From Streptomyces geranii (GTDB taxonomy: Bacteria; Actinomycetota; Actinomycetes; Streptomycetales; Streptomycetaceae): 64,000 bases of DNA. Below the pieces are notes generated by a model. The model worked only from the letters and a program-made list of their open reading frames with translations, had not been told where the DNA came from and did no database searches. Location of the stretch: positions 37,886-101,885 of the forward strand of contig NZ_PJME01000035.1 in the NCBI RefSeq assembly GCF_002954775.1, read 5' to 3'. Each line of letters opens with the position of its first letter. Within the stretch, counting starts at the first letter, position 1. The position numbers were made by a program, and so were the translations under genes. This document shows, piece by piece, positions 51,602-59,316 of the stretch.

Positions 51602-52607
51602 ATCCGGCCTTGCGCCAGAAGTTACTTGCACCCCGATTATAAGCGCTGAACCATAGATAGGAACCGCAGCATCGCTCTTCCAACACCTTTCCGTGCACGT
51701 GATCGGCTAGAGCAGCCCCGATGCCGGTGCCCCGTAGGCACTCAGCAACCGCGAAGCTATTTACGTAGAGGTATTTTCCATGACGGACCAGCGATCCTAC
51801 GCTCGACCCTTCCTCGATGATGAGGCAGTCAGCTATGGCGACAACCTGTGCATCCAACTCGGCCACGAAAGATACTGGTCGAGACCCGTTCAAAGTTCGA
51901 TTTTTCCACTGCGCATTCAGGCGTTCCCGATATCGATCCCCTATAGATACCGTTGGCCGCGCGAAGGGACTATGCGGGATGTGTGCCGCAACGACCTCAT
52001 CGGCCAGCCTAATCAAAGAGGAGAGATCCCGGGGAAGGGCTGGACGAATTTTCAAGTTTGGCGGGTTAGTGTGAGTCAGTGGCCGACTAGATGCATCTCG
52101 TGTAGCGAAGAAAGCATCGAGTTGGATTCCGAACTTGGACAGGATGCCAGCTGCTTCGAAATCCTGACTTGGCCACATGAAGCTGACACCCTCTGGCGTA
52201 GCGCTACGCCAATAAGCGTCTAACTTTTGGAGCAGGCAGTAAAGAGCTGCGCGGCACTCTGCCTCGGACCTCCCCGAAACGTAGACGGCAGCGGTTGTAC
52301 CGTTGCGCTGCGGCCAGTAGGCCAGCGCGTCACTGTCGGCCGGGTACTCGATGACAACTGGAACTGCCACTCCGTTTGGCTCAGCGCCAGCACGTTGCGC
52401 TGCCCAGACGAGATCGCCGGGCGACTCTTGCGTGAGGTATCTGGTGATTTCTTCTACTTTAGGGCAAGGCATGCGACTGTCGGCGAGGAACCTTCGCCGG
52501 TTCTGGGCTAATGCCAGCGCTGACACCGCGTCAATGTCTTTGAGCGTAACCGCATCACGCATCTTTCCTGCCCCGTCCTGCGGCGTACTTTCTCTATAAA
52601 ATTGCAC
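51558..52607 (-). CDS. GNAT family N-acetyltransferase, two-domain
   Basis: In this 349-residue protein the C-terminal GNAT domain covers about 185-345. LYVNSFAVAECLRGTGIGAALADHVHGKVL is the acetyl-CoA motif A, followed by YLWFSAYNRGASNFWRKAGYVPLW. The first half (about 15-170) has a degenerate GNAT-like layout (TTAAVYVSGRSEAECRAALYCLL). The start is uncertain: a GTG at 52607 with a weak site, or an ATG at 52562. It probably acylates an amine made in the pathway or protects the producer. Confidence 0.75.
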   Translation of the reverse strand: MQFYRESTPQDGAGKMRDAVTLKDIDAVSALALAQNRRRFLADSRMPCPKVEEITRYLTQESPGDLVWAAQRAGAEPNGVAVPVVIEYPADSDALAYWPQRNGTTAAVYVSGRSEAECRAALYCLLQKLDAYWRSATPEGVSFMWPSQDFEAAGILSKFGIQLDAFFATRDASSRPLTHTNPPNLKIRPALPRDLSSLIRLADEVVAAHIPHSPFARPTVSIGDRYRERLNAQWKNRTLNGSRPVSFVAELDAQVVAIADCLIIEEGSSVGSLVRHGKYLYVNSFAVAECLRGTGIGAALADHVHGKVLEERCCGSYLWFSAYNRGASNFWRKAGYVPLWTSFQRRCES

Positions 52608-52623
52608 ACTTCATTAGCTAAGT

Positions 52624-53898
52624 CTAGATGTCTTGAGTGGTAATATCTACAGCTCGTGTGATCACAGAGGCTGGTGTGATGAATTCCCCCTGAGGTGATT
52701 CAGCCCTCCGCCGCTGTAGAGCATTAACTCGATCTTCGAAATTTTCTGCGAAACTACCCGGTGTCAGGCTCCAGGCCATGCAGGCAGATATCCGCCCCAG
52801 TAGGCCGCAGAACTTAGCGTCGGTAATTTTCGAATCCCAGATCCAGGCCAATTCTGACATCGTGGGGCACCAGTCAGGAGTGGGAAGGCGCGAGGTTTGC
52901 ATGCCTGCACTTTCCGCCCGCTCCAGTATTCTTGTCGCTTCTTGAGCGTGTAGATAGGATCCGGGATAGTAAACCGATGCGCTGTGATCACCAACATAGC
53001 GGTCCATTATGTCATCCAGATACACGGAGGGTACGAAACTTGGGCAGGGGCCAGCCGACGAGTCGATGGTGCAATGAAATCGGAGTAGGGCCTCCTCGGA
53101 GCATGCATCACATGAGCGGCATTTTCGTCGTTCTGTAATTACGTCACCTTCGACTATCGAAGTTCTTACACGCATTCTCCTAAAGCAATTCTCGCATATG
53201 GCCCAAATGAGCCGTTGGCTCAGTTCAGGGCTTGCCCTGAGAAGCTCACTCGTAAGCGAGAGACGTTCCTCGGAATGACTAGCTAGCCATTGGTATCCCT
53301 TGGTCACTTGCACGGGCCTGCAAGAGAAGGCTTCCTGGAGTACCCAGGTATTGTGTAGGGCTGTAGCATCCGATAGTCGCGGATTCGATATCAATAGAGC
53401 ATCCAGTACGTCGAAGGAACGACGCACAACAGATCGACAGTGGCTGCGTGACGCTACAGGAAACCCGATCATCGCCAGCGAATGCCGTAAACTCAAGCTC
53501 GCTTCCAGGATGCACCGATAAAGTGTCGCCAGGTTACTAGCAATCTCCGATGAATCGATGCTGCAAGCAATACGCTCCTTAGCATGACGTCGAGTAATCA
53601 CTCGACGATAGTTGATGCCCGGAACTGGTGCGATTCTGGCGATCGGAGCCCTAAACGTGCGCTCGTCGTCGGCCGCATCATAGTCAATTACGACGTAATC
53701 TACTTTCACTACAGCACCGGACTTCACTGTCCGTCTCGCTATATTTTCCGCCAGAGCAGCAGTCGATAGTACGTATCCACTAGCAAAGAGATTGGGCTGA
53801 TGCGCAAAACGCAACACCACTTCACTGGTGGCGTATTGTCGCAGATGCATTTCGAGGGTGGATGCACCCAACAAGACAGAGGAGCTTAAGGGCTTCAT
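52624..53898 (-). CDS. Uncharacterised zinc-ribbon protein with faint BshC-like pattern
   Basis: I do not firmly recognise this 424-residue protein. VVLRFAHQPNLFASGYVLSTAALAENIARR followed by VVKVDYVVIDYDAADDERTF recalls BshC (cysteine-adding enzyme of bacillithiol synthesis): its GQQxGLxxGPL loop, then its ED-H-D motif. PSFVPSVYLDDIMDRYVG is like BshC's late region. It differs by a central zinc-ribbon-like cysteine set (CENCF near 235, CRSCDAC near 260), and BshC's histidine is absent. A ligase or adding-enzyme role is conjecture. The start overlaps the membrane-protein stop (ATGA). Confidence 0.5.
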   Translation of the reverse strand: MKPLSSSVLLGASTLEMHLRQYATSEVVLRFAHQPNLFASGYVLSTAALAENIARRTVKSGAVVKVDYVVIDYDAADDERTFRAPIARIAPVPGINYRRVITRRHAKERIACSIDSSEIASNLATLYRCILEASLSLRHSLAMIGFPVASRSHCRSVVRRSFDVLDALLISNPRLSDATALHNTWVLQEAFSCRPVQVTKGYQWLASHSEERLSLTSELLRASPELSQRLIWAICENCFRRMRVRTSIVEGDVITERRKCRSCDACSEEALLRFHCTIDSSAGPCPSFVPSVYLDDIMDRYVGDHSASVYYPGSYLHAQEATRILERAESAGMQTSRLPTPDWCPTMSELAWIWDSKITDAKFCGLLGRISACMAWSLTPGSFAENFEDRVNALQRRRAESPQGEFITPASVITRAVDITTQDI

Positions 53899-54296
53899 TT
53901 GTTTGAGTCGCCCTTGATACTAGTCGAGATCGTTGCCCAGACTGTAACTATGGCTGCGATGGAAAGGATGAGACCAAGAATACAGATCGCCTCTTGAGAA
54001 AGCAGCAGCAACCTGCACGGCCAGTGGGCTCCCAGGATCCCAAGGATAGTTGAGGTTGCAAATAGAATGCTGGCGCAGCCAAGTATGGTGAACCCTCGAA
54101 AAAGACTTCTGATCCGAAGATGTTCGGAATATCCAGGCTGCCCGTTTTTCGTGACCAGCGGGCGGAACGTGGGCAGCACGAGAAAGATGGCTAAGGACAT
54201 GGCTGCGAGACTTGCCGCCAGAGCTGTGGTGTTCGTTATGCGATCAGCGGTTGAAGAAGTGAATCGCAACAGGTCGTCTACGGTCCGAAGCATCAT
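53895..54296 (-). CDS. Small membrane protein of the island
   Basis: This 133-residue protein has three or four hydrophobic segments (ALAASLAAMSLAIFLVLPTF, GFTILGCASILFATSTILGIL, LLLLSQEAICILGLILSIAAIVTVWATI) and a basic loop between the first two. I recognise no family. It begins directly after the RuBisCO-like gene stop and overlaps the next start, so it is part of the operon. Export, immunity or anchoring of the pathway are possible roles. Confidence 0.7.
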   Translation of the reverse strand: MMLRTVDDLLRFTSSTADRITNTTALAASLAAMSLAIFLVLPTFRPLVTKNGQPGYSEHLRIRSLFRGFTILGCASILFATSTILGILGAHWPCRLLLLSQEAICILGLILSIAAIVTVWATISTSIKGDSNK

Positions 54297-55601
54297 TCAC
54301 CAGTCGTTGAGATCTGTTTCGTCGAGATCCCTCTGCAGGTCCTCGTCGGTTTGAGCTATCCGGCGATAAACTTGTAATGCTTCCCGGTCATCACTCACTA
54401 CGGTGAGTCGCTCAAGAAGATCAATGAATCTTTTCGTCTTTTCGCGAACCGAGTTTCCTGCACCCAGGATCGCAGATCTCACTTCAAATATTGTATCCCT
54501 TCCGAGTTCCCTCATATTTGGCCATACATTAATCATCTGAAGATCCCCCTCTGCTACACAAAAGCTCGGAGGGATAGTCTTGCCAACTATGGCTATCGGC
54601 TGTGCCAAAGTGCGATTTGCATCACCCCATGAGACATCGAAACACTCGGCGCCTGTCGTTCCAGTGTGCACCGCATCGGCGCCTGCGAGTCGACTGAGTT
54701 TTGATATTACTTGCTCATCTATGCCGACGCGTCGATCCGATACGGCAGAGGTGGGTGTGGCTGGTCTGGAGACCATTCCTGAGCCCATATTCGTGGCAAA
54801 TATGCATTTATTGAGGCCTGCTCGGCTCAAGTCTTCAAGTGTTCCAAGGCCATGGGTGAATGAGTTTACTATGAAGCCGTCGACCCCTTGATCGGCACTC
54901 CAATGCGCTTTGCCCAACATTTGGTTAGGGCTACCCGCTAGACATGTGGAGTAAATTTTCCTCTTTCCGGTGGCTTGACTAGCGCGTTCGCATAGATCCG
55001 TCAAGACGGGAACACGATTAGCCAGCGAGAGCTCGCCCGGAGGGTCGCCGAGCAGAATGTCGTCCACCAACATATCAACTCCTGCCAAGAGGGCCTCAAG
55101 ATAGAGATTGGTCAAGGCAGATAGCGATTGATACCGAGGTCCCACCTGAAGCGCAAGAAGGGGGCGGGATGGAATATTCAGTAAACTTCTTAAGCCAGGA
55201 GTTCCTAGCTGCGGGCCAGGCACATTCCGGAGATAGCGTTGAGGAAGGTCTACCCTTTGGAGCCATGCCCCGTCGGCATAATTATATTCGACGACGCTCG
55301 TCAGAAACTGCAAAAGGTGCGAAAGTCCTTCGGCGGGTTCAACGCTACTAACAGGGAGTGCCAGAGTAACCTCAGACCACGGAGCAGCAGTTCCGATATG
55401 TATGACCGCGCCAAATTTGCCAGGGTCCAGCTGCTGCCCTGGTGGTAAGTCCCTTTGTGAGCGAACTGTTAAAATGCGCAGCATCTGAACAGCAGATCGC
55501 CTCGTGTCTGCGCCAACGGGTACGGAAATACTGTAAGTGGCCCGCACATAGTCGTCTAATTGCAGTGAGTCGGAGTCAATGATCTGGCTGCGCCAATCCA
55601 A
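54297..55601 (-). CDS. RuBisCO-like protein (form IV-like) with altered active site
   Basis: This 434-residue protein is alignable with RuBisCO large-chain family members such as MtnW. GPQLGTPGLRSLLNIPSRPLL matches the barrel start, AGVDMLVDDILLGD the metal site, TGKRKIYSTCLAG and FIVNSFTHGLGTLEDLS mid-barrel strands, and KLSRLAGADAVHTGTTGAECFD the phosphate-site end. Key residues are changed: the carbamylated lysine of the K-D-D-E motif is Val and its Glu is Ile, and the first catalytic Lys is missing. The start is a TTG after GGGGGATCAT. Two TTA codons lie at 55191-55193 and 55182-55184, so translation should depend on bldA. Confidence 0.82.
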   Translation of the reverse strand: MDWRSQIIDSDSLQLDDYVRATYSISVPVGADTRRSAVQMLRILTVRSQRDLPPGQQLDPGKFGAVIHIGTAAPWSEVTLALPVSSVEPAEGLSHLLQFLTSVVEYNYADGAWLQRVDLPQRYLRNVPGPQLGTPGLRSLLNIPSRPLLALQVGPRYQSLSALTNLYLEALLAGVDMLVDDILLGDPPGELSLANRVPVLTDLCERASQATGKRKIYSTCLAGSPNQMLGKAHWSADQGVDGFIVNSFTHGLGTLEDLSRAGLNKCIFATNMGSGMVSRPATPTSAVSDRRVGIDEQVISKLSRLAGADAVHTGTTGAECFDVSWGDANRTLAQPIAIVGKTIPPSFCVAEGDLQMINVWPNMRELGRDTIFEVRSAILGAGNSVREKTKRFIDLLERLTVVSDDREALQVYRRIAQTDEDLQRDLDETDLNDW

Positions 55602-56329
55602 ATGATCCCCCGATATGTTGGTTGTTCATGTTGTTTGGCTGATTGAGTGCCCAGGACCTCGACGCCCTTGCCAACGGTTCGACACGAACAGAACAATCAC
55701 AGCACATCTGGACTGGGCAGGGAAGACGTGCACCTGCCCGACACGGCAGCCTCCCCAGTGCGCCGGGCAGGCTGCCCTACAAGAACCACTTCGCCAGGTC
55801 GGCGGTCGCCGATCCCTCGCGGATGGGTGTGCCACGATCGGGTTCGTAGTGCTCCGTGAACGTCGTCTGGCTCTCCGTGTCCTTCACCTTGCTCGGGTAG
55901 TCCCCGTCGTCGCGTCAGGTGCTTTCCTGCCAAGGCCCCGGTCGTGGTCGGCTTCACCCTGCTAGGAAGCCGTTGCACGCGAACGCGCCTGATGCTGCCA
56001 GCCCGGTATGGGGCCCGGGGTCTATCCGGCGGGGCTCGCGCAGCGTGTACCCGTTCAGCACCCGCTCCGTGCCCTGCGGCTGGACCGGGCCCTGAATGCC
56101 TCCGGTTCTCACGTTGCATGCCGCGGCTTCCTGGAGCACCAGCCGCCGGATCAGTTTGCGCTGCGCAAGCCGTTCCCCGGTGGTCTCCATGCCTCGGCCC
56201 GGGTCCCGCTTGTCGTCTCGTCGACGAAATGTCACCCTTCCCATGCCGACGACAGTACGAAGCACCACTGACAATCACCGTTGCGCCGAGATGTCCGGTT
56301 TCGGCCGACCATCCCCTTACCCTGACGCC
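55602..56329. other. Right flank of the island: degenerate, mostly non-coding
   Basis: 728 bp between the RuBisCO-like gene start and the VOC gene. The first about 100 bp must hold the island operon promoter (CATATC, 55611-55616 on the plus strand GATATG, is a weak -10 candidate). G+C climbs to normal by about 55,700. Open frames on both strands lack codon bias or known products, and one minus-strand frame ends like the tail of a real gene (55777-55914). I found no tRNA, integrase or clear repeat matching the left edge. Confidence 0.55.
55777..55914 (-). pseudogene. Possible 3' gene remnant
   Basis: This 45-codon frame directly after an in-frame TGA ends at a TAG. Its sequence (DGDYPSKVKDTESQTT, then HYEPDRGTPIREGSATADL) reads like the orderly C-terminus of a genuine protein, unlike the surrounding frames. 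I cannot name the family. It has no start codon and is interpreted as a gene tail left at the island's right edge. Confidence 0.35.
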
Positions 56330-56737
56330 ATGTCAGATGACGAGTCGTACGAACTGCTCGGTTTCGACAACGTGCTGCTGCCCGTCGGTGACCTCGCCGA
56401 GGCGGTCGCCTTCTACCAGCGGGCCGGGTTCGGTATCACCGCCCGGATCGACGAGGCCGGGATCGCCGTGCTGCGGGTCGGGCCCGAGACGCCGGGGCTG
56501 CTGCTGCGGGTCGAGGAGGCGCTCGGTCATCGGCCGCCGCCGTGGGCCTCGCCCCGGATCTGGCTGGAGGTACCGGACGCCAAGGCCGCCGCCCGCGCCA
56601 TGGCCTCCGCCGGCATCACCCCGCTCGACGCCCCGCTCTCCGTCGCCACCGGCTGGACCGTCGAGATCGCCGACCCCTGGGGCAACGTCATCGGCTTCAC
56701 GGACTACCGCAAGCGGCCGGAACTGGCGCGGTCGTGA
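56330..56737 (+). CDS. VOC family (glyoxalase/bleomycin-resistance fold) protein
   Basis: This 135-residue single-domain protein has two beta-alpha-beta-beta-beta modules: FDNVLLPVGDLAEAVAFYQRAGF, then PRIWLEVPDAKAAARAMASAGI and VEIADPWGNVIGFTDY. The metal-ligand positions are not the classic His/Glu set, so it may bind rather than convert its ligand. The ATG has TACCCT ending six bases upstream and no ribosome site, so it is likely leaderless. Confidence 0.85.
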   Translation: MSDDESYELLGFDNVLLPVGDLAEAVAFYQRAGFGITARIDEAGIAVLRVGPETPGLLLRVEEALGHRPPPWASPRIWLEVPDAKAAARAMASAGITPLDAPLSVATGWTVEIADPWGNVIGFTDYRKRPELARS

Positions 56738-56740
56738 GCG

Positions 56741-57403
56741 TCATGACCCCGGTCGGCGGTCGATCGCCGTCAGGTCGATGTCGATGTCGAAGGGCGCGGA
56801 CACCTTCAGGCGGTCGTGGAAGATGCCGGTGAGGCCGTAGGCCTTGGTGGCCGGGTCGAGTTCGTAGACGTAGACAACCGGGAGTCCCTTGTCTCCGTCC
56901 TGCTCGACCCGCCAGAAGTGCACCACCCCGGCCGCCGCGTACTTGCGGGGCTTCGCCTCGCGGTCGCGTTCCAGGGTGTCGGCCGCGACGACCTCGATGG
57001 CCAGGAGAGTGTCCGCCGCCTCGTACCAGGTCTGGTGCGGGCCGGTGTTCGCCGTCTCCGGGACAACCGCGATGTCCGGTTCCAGGCGGTTCCGCGGGTC
57101 CAGTTTGACGGTCATCCGCGACACGACGTCCAGGGCGCCGGGGGCCTGATCCAGCAGGGATCGCTCAAGCAGGCGCAGTGCGCGGGCGTGGAACCGCGTC
57201 TGCGGACTCATGAAGACGAGGCTCCCGTCGAGCAGTTCCGTGTGCCGTGGGAGATCGGGGATGCGGTCGAGGTCGTCGGCGGCCCAGCCGTCCGGGGGCG
57301 GGATCGGCCAGCGGTACGGCGGTTCGGCATCGAACCACTCCTCCCTCTCCTCCCGCTCCCTCTGTTCCCCCCGCTCCTCCCACCCTTCGCGCGCCGTGCT
57401 CAC
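56741..57403 (-). CDS. Uma2 family endonuclease-fold protein
   Basis: This 220-residue protein has the PD-(D/E)XK core of the Uma2 (DUF820) family at about 50-215. LLDGSLVFMSPQTRFHARALRLL gives the first strand, RLEPDIAVVPE carries the metal Asp, and LLAIEVVAADTLERDREAKPRKYAAAGVVHFWRVE the E-x-V and Lys. The N-terminus is charged and low-complexity (EERGEQREREEREE). Uma2 proteins are abundant in Streptomyces, and their targets are unknown. It is convergent with the VOC gene, with 3 bp between stops. Confidence 0.88.
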   Translation of the reverse strand: MSTAREGWEERGEQREREEREEWFDAEPPYRWPIPPPDGWAADDLDRIPDLPRHTELLDGSLVFMSPQTRFHARALRLLERSLLDQAPGALDVVSRMTVKLDPRNRLEPDIAVVPETANTGPHQTWYEAADTLLAIEVVAADTLERDREAKPRKYAAAGVVHFWRVEQDGDKGLPVVYVYELDPATKAYGLTGIFHDRLKVSAPFDIDIDLTAIDRRPGS

Positions 57404-57467
57404 AACTACCCCCTTCAGACCGAGTCCCGTCGTCGACTCAACTCGATCAGCCCGCCCCGGTTACTAC

Positions 57468-57527
57468 TTGAACGTGTTCAAAAACAGGTCTACAGTCTCC
57501 CCCGTAAGCACTTTTGAACGCGTTCAA
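57468..57527 (+). promoter_or_regulatory. Promoter with paired TetR-type operators
   Basis: Two palindromes, TTGAACGTGTTCAA (57468-57481) and TTGAACGCGTTCAA (57514-57527), differ at one central base and lie 46 bp apart, centre to centre. The first contains a -35 (TTGAAC), followed after 17 bases by TACAGT (57491-57496) as -10. The second lies just past the expected transcript start. They control the operon 57573-59303, whose last gene is a TetR protein, the likely autoregulator. Confidence 0.8.
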
Positions 57528-57572
57528 GTCGTTCGGATCGTGCACGGGACACGGGAACAAGGACGAAGAGAC

Positions 57573-57980
57573 ATGGACCTCACAGTCGTCGCATACGTCA
57601 TCTATCTGCTGGTCAGCGTCGCGCTGACCGTCTGGGTCGCGCGGACGCTCAGCAGTAACGGGCGGGTTTTCCTCGCCGATGTGCTGCATGGGAACGAGAA
57701 GCTCGCCGATGCCGTCAACCATCTGCTCGTCGTCGGCTTCTATCTCGTCAACCTCGGGTTCGTCGCCCTCTATCTGAGCGGTGACGGGGACATCGGCAGC
57801 ACCCGGGAGGTCTTCGAGGCCCTCTCCACCAAGCTCGGGGTCGTGCTGCTCGTCCTCGGGGTCATGCACCTCGCCAATATGTTCGTCCTCAGCAAGATCC
57901 GGCGCCGGGGTGTCATGGAGCGGGAGCAGGTGCCGCCCGTCGCGCCGCAGGGGTGGGTCGCCCCCACCGCCGGGGCGTGA
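57573..57980 (+). CDS. Small membrane protein (135 aa)
   Basis: Three membrane segments are visible: VVAYVIYLLVSVALTVWVA, AVNHLLVVGFYLVNLGFVALYL and LGVVLLVLGVMHLANMFVLSKI. NGRVFLADVLHGNEKLADAVN is a polar loop between the first two. Function is unknown. It is the first gene of the TetR-controlled operon and may work with the DCC-type thiol oxidoreductase that follows at once. Confidence 0.8.
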   Translation: MDLTVVAYVIYLLVSVALTVWVARTLSSNGRVFLADVLHGNEKLADAVNHLLVVGFYLVNLGFVALYLSGDGDIGSTREVFEALSTKLGVVLLVLGVMHLANMFVLSKIRRRGVMEREQVPPVAPQGWVAPTAGA

Positions 57981-57985
57981 CCACG

Positions 57986-58528
57986 ATGAGCCACATGAAC
58001 GCGGTGGGGTCGGGGGACACCACCGCCCGCGCGGACCGGCACGCCACGGGGGGCGTGCCGGTCCGCCGGCTCACCGTTCTGTACGACGCCGACTGCGAGC
58101 TGTGCGTCTTCGTACGCGGGTGGCTCGTACGGCAGCCACAGCTCGTGCCGTTGGACATGGTCCCGGCGGGGTCCGAGCGGGCGCGGGGGCTCTTCCCCAC
58201 CCTTGACCACTCCGCCACCCTCGACGACATCACCGTCGTCGGGGACGGCGGGCAGGTCTACCGGGGCGCCGCCGCCTGGGTCGTCGTGCTCTGGGCCCTG
58301 CGTGAGCACCGGCCGCTCGCCCATCGGCTGAGCACCCCGGCCGGCACCCGGGTCGCCAAACGGGCCGCCCTGGCCGCCGCCAAGTGGCGCGGGGCGCAGT
58401 GGGGCGACCATCGGCGCGCCCGGCGTACGTACCAGCGGGCCGACGGATGGTCGTACGATCCCCGCCTCGGCTGGACGCACACTCCGCCGCCACCCGCCTG
58501 CGACAGCGGCGCCTGTTCCACTGGCTAG
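57986..58528 (+). CDS. DCC family thiol-disulfide oxidoreductase (DUF393)
   Basis: This 180-residue protein has the DCC signature LTVLYDADCELCVFVRGWL near 30-48, in which D-x-x-C-x-x-C gives the family its name. The downstream hydrophobic GAAAWVVVLWALREHRPL is also typical. The C-terminal about 60 residues are basic and unusual, ending in a cysteine-containing CDSGACSTG. A GTG at 57977, overlapping the upstream stop, is an alternative start. It is followed by the tetR gene after 10 bp. Confidence 0.85.
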   Translation: MSHMNAVGSGDTTARADRHATGGVPVRRLTVLYDADCELCVFVRGWLVRQPQLVPLDMVPAGSERARGLFPTLDHSATLDDITVVGDGGQVYRGAAAWVVVLWALREHRPLAHRLSTPAGTRVAKRAALAAAKWRGAQWGDHRRARRTYQRADGWSYDPRLGWTHTPPPPACDSGACSTG

Positions 58529-58538
58529 GCTCCCTTCC

Positions 58539-59303
58539 GTGTCAGCAGCAGCCAAGGACAGTCCGAACCCCAGCCCCAGCCCCGCTCCCGTTCCCGGTGC
58601 CAAGAGCGAGCAGACCCGTGCTCTCATCCTGGAGACGGCCATGCGGCTGTTCAAGGAGCGTGGGTACGAGAAGACGACCATGCGGGCCATCGCCCAGGAG
58701 GCCGGGGTCTCCGTCGGCAACGCCTACTACTACTTCGCCGGCAAGGAGCACCTGATCCAGGGGTTCTACGACCAGCTCGCCGGTGAGTACCAGGTCGTCG
58801 CGCGTGAAGTCCTCGACCGGGAGACCGACTTGGAGGCTCGGCTCGCCGGGGTGCACCGGGCCTGGCTCGATGTCGCCGCTCCCTACCACGAGTTCGCCGT
58901 GCAGTTCTTCAAGACCGCCGCCGACCCGAACAGTCCCCTCAGCCCGTTCTCCGCCGAGTCGGAGCACGCGCGTGCCCAGGCCATCGCCGTGCACAAGGAG
59001 GTGCTCGCCGGGTCCAAGGCCAAGGTGCCCGAGGAACTCCGGGACGTGCTGCCCGAGTTGATGTGGCTGTCCCAGATGGGCATGGTCATGTACTGGATCT
59101 ACGACCGCACTGAGGGCCGCGAGCGCACCTACCGGCTCGCCGGACGCGGCGCCCGGCTCACCGCCCGCGGGGTCACCCTCGCCCGGTTCCGGGTGCTGCG
59201 CCCGCTCGTGCGTGAAGTGCACGACCTGTTCAGCGACTTCCTGCCCGGGATGACCAACGCCCTTCCCGGGGAGGAGGAGAAGGGCGGGTCAGCGGGCAAG
59301 TAG
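58539..59303 (+). CDS. TetR family regulator (autoregulator of the 57.6-59.3 kb operon)
   Basis: This 254-residue regulator has a Pro/Ser-rich N-terminal tail, then the helix-turn-helix (ALILETAMRLFKERGYEKTTM, GVSVGNAYYYFAGKEHLI). A C-terminal ligand domain includes LMWLSQMGMVMYWIYDRTEG. The GTG start lies 10 bp after the DCC gene. The paired palindromes in the operon's promoter are the obvious binding sites. The ligand may be lipid-like judging by the hydrophobic pocket helices, but this is weak inference. Confidence 0.88.
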   Translation: MSAAAKDSPNPSPSPAPVPGAKSEQTRALILETAMRLFKERGYEKTTMRAIAQEAGVSVGNAYYYFAGKEHLIQGFYDQLAGEYQVVAREVLDRETDLEARLAGVHRAWLDVAAPYHEFAVQFFKTAADPNSPLSPFSAESEHARAQAIAVHKEVLAGSKAKVPEELRDVLPELMWLSQMGMVMYWIYDRTEGRERTYRLAGRGARLTARGVTLARFRVLRPLVREVHDLFSDFLPGMTNALPGEEEKGGSAGK

Positions 59304-59316
59304 GGCTCCAGGGCGG

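Noticed and set aside
55954..56274. 106-codon minus-strand frame at the right island flank
   Set aside because: No recognisable domain, poor start context and overlapping frames of equal length; treated as degenerate sequence.
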